A program made the translations under genes and the position numbers. The notes under the pieces are model-generated. The model was not told where the DNA came from. It saw nothing but the letters and a program-made list of their open reading frames with translations, and searched no databases. From NCBI GenBank assembly GCA_029558715.1, contig JAKQEA010000047.1, forward strand, positions 1 through 64,000: a DNA stretch of 64,000 bases. The letters are read 5' to 3'. Source of the stretch: Bacteroidota bacterium. Lineage in GTDB: Bacteria; Bacteroidota; Bacteroidia; Chitinophagales; Chitinophagaceae. Position 1 is the first letter of the stretch. Every line of letters starts with the position of its first letter. Of the stretch, positions 60,801-64,000 are shown piece after piece.

Positions 60801-63516
60801 GAAACAGGCAGCAGGCAGGGAATTACCCCGACAAATGTTTTTTCACTGTATCAATTTTTCAGATGGATTTCTTGGCGTTATTACCACTGAAGCTGTCGAA
60901 GATGAAACCTTGCTGCTGCGCTTCGGAAATACATTTAAACAATCTTATACCCGTTTCCTTGATCTGCAAAAAGCCGAAGCACAGGCAAGAGAAGCACAGA
61001 TACAGCTTGCATTGGAAAGAGTAAGGGCAAGAACAATGGCCATGCACCAGAGTAGTGAATTGAATGAAGCTGCGGAACTGTTATACAAGGAACTCACAAA
61101 ACTTGGCATTGAAAAATTAACCTGCGGGTTCACATTACTGGACGATACGACGGGCGCCGGCACCTGTTATATGGCTAATCCGGAGGGTAGTTTTCTATGG
61201 GAACCATTTCGCTTAAATCATACCGGCAGCCCGGGTTTTCTTTCCATGTATGAAAGCTGGCAGAAACGAGAAGCATATCATACGTTTGAATTATCAGGTC
61301 AGTCAAATGTAGATCATAACAGGTACCTGGCAGAAAAAGCAGAAAATTTTCCGATACCAGTTGAACAATTGCTAGCCATACTTCCTCCAGTAACATATTC
61401 CAACACAATTAATTTCCAGTATGGCTATTTGCTGGTGGTAAGTCTTTCACCTTTTACTAAAGATCAGGTTGAAATTCTTAAACGCTTCGCAAAAGTTTTT
61501 GAACAGACTTATACAAGATTTCTTGATCTGCAAAAAGCCGAAGCGCAGGCAAGAGAAGCAAAAATTGAAGCGGCTTTGGAAAAAGTACGCAGCCGCACCA
61601 TGGGTATGCAACATAGCAATGAATTACCTGAAGCCGCCAATTTATTATTCCTCGAAGTGCAGGCATTAGGTATACCTGCCTGGAGTTGCGGGTACAATAT
61701 CCTGGCAACGGATAAAAAATCAAGTACCTGTATCATGAGCAGTGAAGGCCGTCTTCAGTCAGCTTTTCATCTTCCCTTTATAAATTCAGGCGAACCTTCT
61801 TTTGCCGAATGGCTGGAAGCAATTGAAAAAGGAGATTTTTTTGTACAGGAACTCAGTGGCAAAAAAATTGAGGATCATTATAATTATATGAAGACCCTGC
61901 CACAGGTAGGGCCGGTTATAAAGGAACTGGAAGATGCAGGACTCTCCCTCCCCACGTACCAGATCAACCATCTTTCATTTTTTAACGGGGGGTTTCTCTT
62001 ATTTATCACTTACGAACCGGTGCCACATGCTTATGATATATTCAAAAGGTTTACCACTGTTTTTGAACAAACCTATACCCGCTTCCTCGATCTGCAAAAA
62101 GCAGAAGCACAGGCAAGAGAAGCACAGATTGAAACGGCATTGGAAAAAGTAAGAAGCCGCACACTGGCCATGCAGAAAAGCGATGAGCTGGCAGAAACAG
62201 CCACCGTTTTATTTCAACAATTAATTGCATTGGGGATTGAACCCAACCGGCTCTACATTATCCTCATCAAAGAAGACAGTGCTGATATGGAAGCATGGGT
62301 AACAGATGAGGATGGCAGTAAAGTGAGCATTGGCTTTACAAGCAATTACAGGAAAAACGCTTCCTTATTAAAAATGTATAAAGGCTGGAAGGAAAAAAGA
62401 AACAGCCTGGTAATAGATATGAAGGGAGAAGAACTGAAGGAATATTTTCATTACCTGCATAATGAACTGCATGTACCTTTTAAAGGCGGACTGGAACAAA
62501 AAAGAAGGGTGCAGCATATTGCTTATTTCAGTCATGGTTTAATTGGCATGGCTTCGCCGGATGAACAGCCCGTTGAAACGTTACAATTACTGGAGCGATT
62601 TGCGGCTGTGTTCAATCTTACCTTCACCCGTTTCAACGACCTGCAGGTTGCTGAAGCACATGCCCTGCAGGCCGAGCAGGACCTGGTTGCCATAAAAGAA
62701 GCCAAGCAAAAAGCAGAAGAGGCCCTGGCCGAATTGCAGGTTACCCAAAAGCAACTGATACAATCCGAGAAAATGGCCAGTCTTGGGGAACTCACCGCTG
62801 GTATCGCCCATGAAATTCAGAACCCGTTAAACTTCGTCAACAACTTTAGCGAAGTAAGTAAGGAATTACTGGATGAAATGAAGGAAGCGATAGAAAAAGG
62901 TGATACGGAAGATGCCAGGGAAATCATGAATGATGTGATCCAGAATTTAGAAAAGATCAATCATCATGGTAAACGGGCAGATGGTATTGTAAAAGGTATG
63001 CTGCAACACAGTCGCAGCAGCAGCGGGCAAAAAGAGCCAACTGATATTAATGCATTGGCAGATGAATATTTGCGATTGGCTTATCATGGGTTAAGGGCAA
63101 AGGATAAGTCTTTCAATGCCACCATGATAACTGATTATGATGCAGCAATTGGCAATATCAATGTTATTCCGCAGGATATGGGAAGAGTGATTTTGAATTT
63201 AATTACCAACGCTTTCTATGTAGTGGCAGAAAAGAAAAAAGAAAATAGTGAAGGATACGAACCAACTGTTTCTGTGAGTACAAAAAATGAGGGCAACAAT
63301 ATTCTGATTAGTGTAAGAGACAATGGCAATGGTATCCCACAAAAAATACTCGATAAAATCTTTCAACCCTTCTTTACTACCAAGCCCACAGGACAAGGAA
63401 CAGGTCTGGGTTTATCGCTGAGTTATGATATTGTGAAAGCTCATGGAGGAGAACTGAAAGTGGAAACAAAGGAAGCAGAAGGAAGCAAATTCATAATTGT
63501 ATTACCATTTAGTTAA
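54841..63516 (+). CDS. Giant multi-sensor histidine kinase: NTF2/SnoaL-like domain, 13 tandem ~188-aa GAF-like modules with signalling-helix linkers, C-terminal HK core
   Basis: 2891 aa single ORF. Recurrent RFLDLQKAEAQAREAQIEAALERVRSRSMAMHKSDEL linker; C-terminal SEKMASLGELTAGIAHEIQNPL and FFTTKPTGQGTGLGLSLSYDIVKAHGG. Confidence 0.9.
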   Translation: MKLTKKLEAEILKIYYTYWESYSKGDVKAFAGTLDKTFEMIGTSESEICHTREEGIKFLEAQIKELVGKVEMRNRKISVVPVNELMLVNERCDIYTLDGRKWIFYSKIRISTFLRKTTSGWKVFQQHGSLPDMRVQEGETLAIKKISKENLQLRDAIKRRTIELEEKNRELEIETALEKVRTVAMGMKRREDMLQICKTISQQLAKLGVKEIRNVQTAIFNVPQGTYMNYEYYAKHNKTFVTETEYTNHKIARAFAAKMLKGRGEVSITYIKGKQKVKEWLNYQKGTNVFIDTYLNTATSLTYYWYSLGPVALGISTYTPLTKDEQLLFSRFLKVFELAYRRYLDIEKAEAQAREAQIEAALERIRAASLAMRDSSALSSIIFRLYAELTKLDAKLDRCFIMIVNQENKGITWWMAGQEGLLAENGFFVQMNQHASHLMYLDYCKQRKKKWTYLFEGKEKRDWDRFGFSKTELARLPEPVKAFMAAAKKVFLSGSSDQFGSLVTGSFEPLPQEQQEIISRFTIVFNQAYIRFLDLQKAEAQAREAQIEAALERVRSRSMAMHKSDELLEAGEILFVEMQKLGIESLTAGYVLMDKDEKKGFNYMPDPSTKKMFQLPVIIPHNETVHMQQVVENWKKGKPFFIVEMDEEETIKHQTFIAERSTNFTLTAAQLIAISPAKLVLHNFYFKEGYILIVGGTKLSAEQTDIMLRFTKVFQQAYTRFLDLQKAEAQAREAEIQLALERVRARSLAMHHTSELQEVVNIAAQQLHGIGIDINGGVFIAINTEIDKELSIWASGGMADYIQKVIVPELNKPIFTTLRDAIKRGNSFLIETFSDKEKREMFTHLFKYEPWKSLPKERKEELLSRKGGFARSVIISHYTTISITNHHGKAFSEEENEILKRFGKVFEQSYIRFLDLQKAEAQAKEAQIEAALEKIRSRSLAMHKSDELKEVVAVLYQKLQELDFDMDKGAAIMITYTPDSKDITQWITDATQTYAVPFSIPFTEYTIPLDQDTAREKGLPIFSRLYTRKEKNEYFRYLFKHTQYSQIPEPVQKMILDSKHFGISIALEKNSAIAIPSTVGKLVTSEEINILKRFSNVFEQSYTRFLDLQKAEAQAQEAQIQLALERVRARTMAMQRSEELPETSLVLYQQFEQLGEPAEQLTIGVVHEENNVIEISATLHGGVLNKIYWHSIDEPFMMNKVYRAWKTQQKTLIVELKGDQLNAYNKYRNELTKSEMFPTDYDDEHRRIVYAAFFSKGMLAFAVNEPRPPQSLELLERFASVFDLTYTRFLDLQKAEAQTREAEIELGLERVRARAMAMQKSDELSDLVDTVFKELTKLDFALNWCIINIIDEPSLTNMVWAANPETNKPPESYLMKFEDYPFHHSMLKGYRDRKPKHVYVIEGKEKTTYDNYLFNETEWRRVPKAAQDASRAMKRYVATFTFSNFGGLQTVGEEYLSEQNLDILSRFGKVFDLTYTRFNDLLKAEAQAREAQIQLALERARSQSMTMQHSSELDNTLRVFHEQVLQLGIPSAFSFLWLPDEEKERHIFWAAWEEHKSFGSKAINYPLDMNEPATAQCLIDWKSKPVVAYHVPPEGVESYFAAWSELIDGVEHLQSANFRDGLYYVEAFNKYGCFGVLVKNDLDEVEKKILYRFAVEFEQTYTRFLDLQKAEAQAKEAQIEAALERVRSRSMGMQKSEELKEVIKLVYQQLIHLNINLDHAGFVVDYTPKGDWTFWIADEQDIPAKITHPWFESVWANQFNEAKEKDADLFVTNLNFEQKNKFYNELLSYVPGLPQASKDFYLTCPGLAASTVLFDDVALYIENFSGKPYTDEDNKTLMRFGKVFQQTYTRFLDLQKAEAQAREAQVETALEKVRSRSLAMHKSDELLEVVTVIFEQLKNLGLQLWSCGIVRFHSKQSSEAEVWMTRPDGKMMGQSFVIPLDKVPVYKKLYEAWKNMEEFHIESLQDMDIIKHHNSIALLNVIPVDKMKQAAGRELPRQMFFHCINFSDGFLGVITTEAVEDETLLLRFGNTFKQSYTRFLDLQKAEAQAREAQIQLALERVRARTMAMHQSSELNEAAELLYKELTKLGIEKLTCGFTLLDDTTGAGTCYMANPEGSFLWEPFRLNHTGSPGFLSMYESWQKREAYHTFELSGQSNVDHNRYLAEKAENFPIPVEQLLAILPPVTYSNTINFQYGYLLVVSLSPFTKDQVEILKRFAKVFEQTYTRFLDLQKAEAQAREAKIEAALEKVRSRTMGMQHSNELPEAANLLFLEVQALGIPAWSCGYNILATDKKSSTCIMSSEGRLQSAFHLPFINSGEPSFAEWLEAIEKGDFFVQELSGKKIEDHYNYMKTLPQVGPVIKELEDAGLSLPTYQINHLSFFNGGFLLFITYEPVPHAYDIFKRFTTVFEQTYTRFLDLQKAEAQAREAQIETALEKVRSRTLAMQKSDELAETATVLFQQLIALGIEPNRLYIILIKEDSADMEAWVTDEDGSKVSIGFTSNYRKNASLLKMYKGWKEKRNSLVIDMKGEELKEYFHYLHNELHVPFKGGLEQKRRVQHIAYFSHGLIGMASPDEQPVETLQLLERFAAVFNLTFTRFNDLQVAEAHALQAEQDLVAIKEAKQKAEEALAELQVTQKQLIQSEKMASLGELTAGIAHEIQNPLNFVNNFSEVSKELLDEMKEAIEKGDTEDAREIMNDVIQNLEKINHHGKRADGIVKGMLQHSRSSSGQKEPTDINALADEYLRLAYHGLRAKDKSFNATMITDYDAAIGNINVIPQDMGRVILNLITNAFYVVAEKKKENSEGYEPTVSVSTKNEGNNILISVRDNGNGIPQKILDKIFQPFFTTKPTGQGTGLGLSLSYDIVKAHGGELKVETKEAEGSKFIIVLPFS
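55300..62640 (+). repeat. 13 tandem coding repeats of ~184-192 codons within the giant kinase gene
   Basis: (R/K)FLDLQKAE linker codons begin at 55864, 56431, 56998, 57574, 58150, 58702, 59269, 59827, 60388, 60952, 61516, 62080 and 62629. Module 1 lies before 55864, after a variant helix near 55330. Confidence 0.9.
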
Positions 63517-63527
63517 TATATAAAAAG

Positions 63528-64000
63528 ATGAAGATTTTAATTGTAATAATTCTATTTTTTTATTTCCCGGTGCAACTCTGTGCTCAAGTTCAAGTTGACA
63601 GCATGTCTCCGGGCTATAATCCATTTTTAGCAGATAGCCTGCGCTCAAAGATTGACCGGGCTGACACTGATTCTGCAAAAGCCTGGAACATGATTTTGCT
63701 TTACTGGGCAATTGAAGGGATTCAGTCAGATAGTGCACTAGTTATTGCGAAACAAGCCTATGAATTCTCAAAAAGTAAGCAATTGAAATTTATGGAGGTC
63801 TATGCATTGATGGCTATAGGATATAATCAAAAAAACACGGGAGATTATGCTGAATCATTAAAAACATACTTACAGGCATTTGAAATATTAGGGTATTCTT
63901 CTTTTCATGAAAGTAACAGCCTGCCTGATTCTGATGGTTCTGTTTTTGACCGGGATATTTTGCATGAATATGCAGAGACACAGAGACATATGGGTTTTTT
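63528..64000 (+). CDS. Exported TPR protein (likely sensor N-terminus), truncated by the window edge
   Basis: ATG 63528 opens MKILIVIILFFYFPVQLCAQVQVDSMSPGYNPFLADSLRSKIDRADTDSAKAWNMILLYWAIEGIQSDSALVIAKQAYEFSKSK..., with no stop before 64000 (hence absent from the ORF track). Confidence 0.75.
   Translation, partial: MKILIVIILFFYFPVQLCAQVQVDSMSPGYNPFLADSLRSKIDRADTDSAKAWNMILLYWAIEGIQSDSALVIAKQAYEFSKSKQLKFMEVYALMAIGYNQKNTGDYAESLKTYLQAFEILGYSSFHESNSLPDSDGSVFDRDILHEYAETQRHMGF

Noticed and set aside
55300-62640. Regular repeats considered as a CRISPR or satellite array
   Set aside because: The period is ~560 bp, in frame, within a single ORF with protein-level conservation; these are coding domain repeats.

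Overview
The window looks like chromosomal DNA from a Bacteroidota member, probably Chitinophagaceae-like. This is inferred from T9SS/gliding genes, the BshA homolog, the acetylated-intermediate arginine pathway and a TTTG/TAnnTTTG-type promoter. Main blocks: (1) ~0.8-15.8 kb, a sulfane-sulfur/thiosulfate island: SQR-like flavoprotein, DsrC/TusE-like and DsrE2-like proteins, split YeeE/YedE transporter, TsdA-like cytochrome c, SoxB-like hydrolase, porin, periplasmic DsrE, three single rhodaneses, 1-Cys peroxiredoxin, MBL-rhodanese fusion, TauE/SafE and a Crp/Fnr regulator. OsmC, Dps and an acetolactate-decarboxylase-like gene lie alongside. Several of its promoters carry a matching GTGAY-N4-RTCAC palindrome. 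(2) ~15.8-29.7 kb, housekeeping and T9SS genes: murF, gldJ-porU-porV, ispF, dut, DUF4292, envC-like, bshA, M28 peptidase. (3) ~29.7-38.2 kb, an eight-gene arginine operon preceded by a 40-codon ORF ending in SRPRRRPVF, a candidate arginine attenuator leader. (4) ~38.2-46.8 kb, mixed genes, including an internally shortened anhydromuramate-kinase-like ORF next to a PGM1-type ATP-grasp ligase. (5) ~47 kb to the right edge, a tightly packed >17 kb sensory operon: a TPR histidine kinase, four tandem stand-alone FIST proteins, a soluble kinase with no recognisable input domain, and a 2891-aa protein with an NTF2/SnoaL-like N-terminus, 13 tandem ~188-aa GAF-like modules joined by near-invariant signalling helices, and a histidine kinase core. 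A further TPR protein is cut by the window end. Block 5 is the strongest candidate for an undescribed system; the operator palindromes and the arginine leader are secondary candidates. No tRNA, rRNA, CRISPR array or transposase was recognised.
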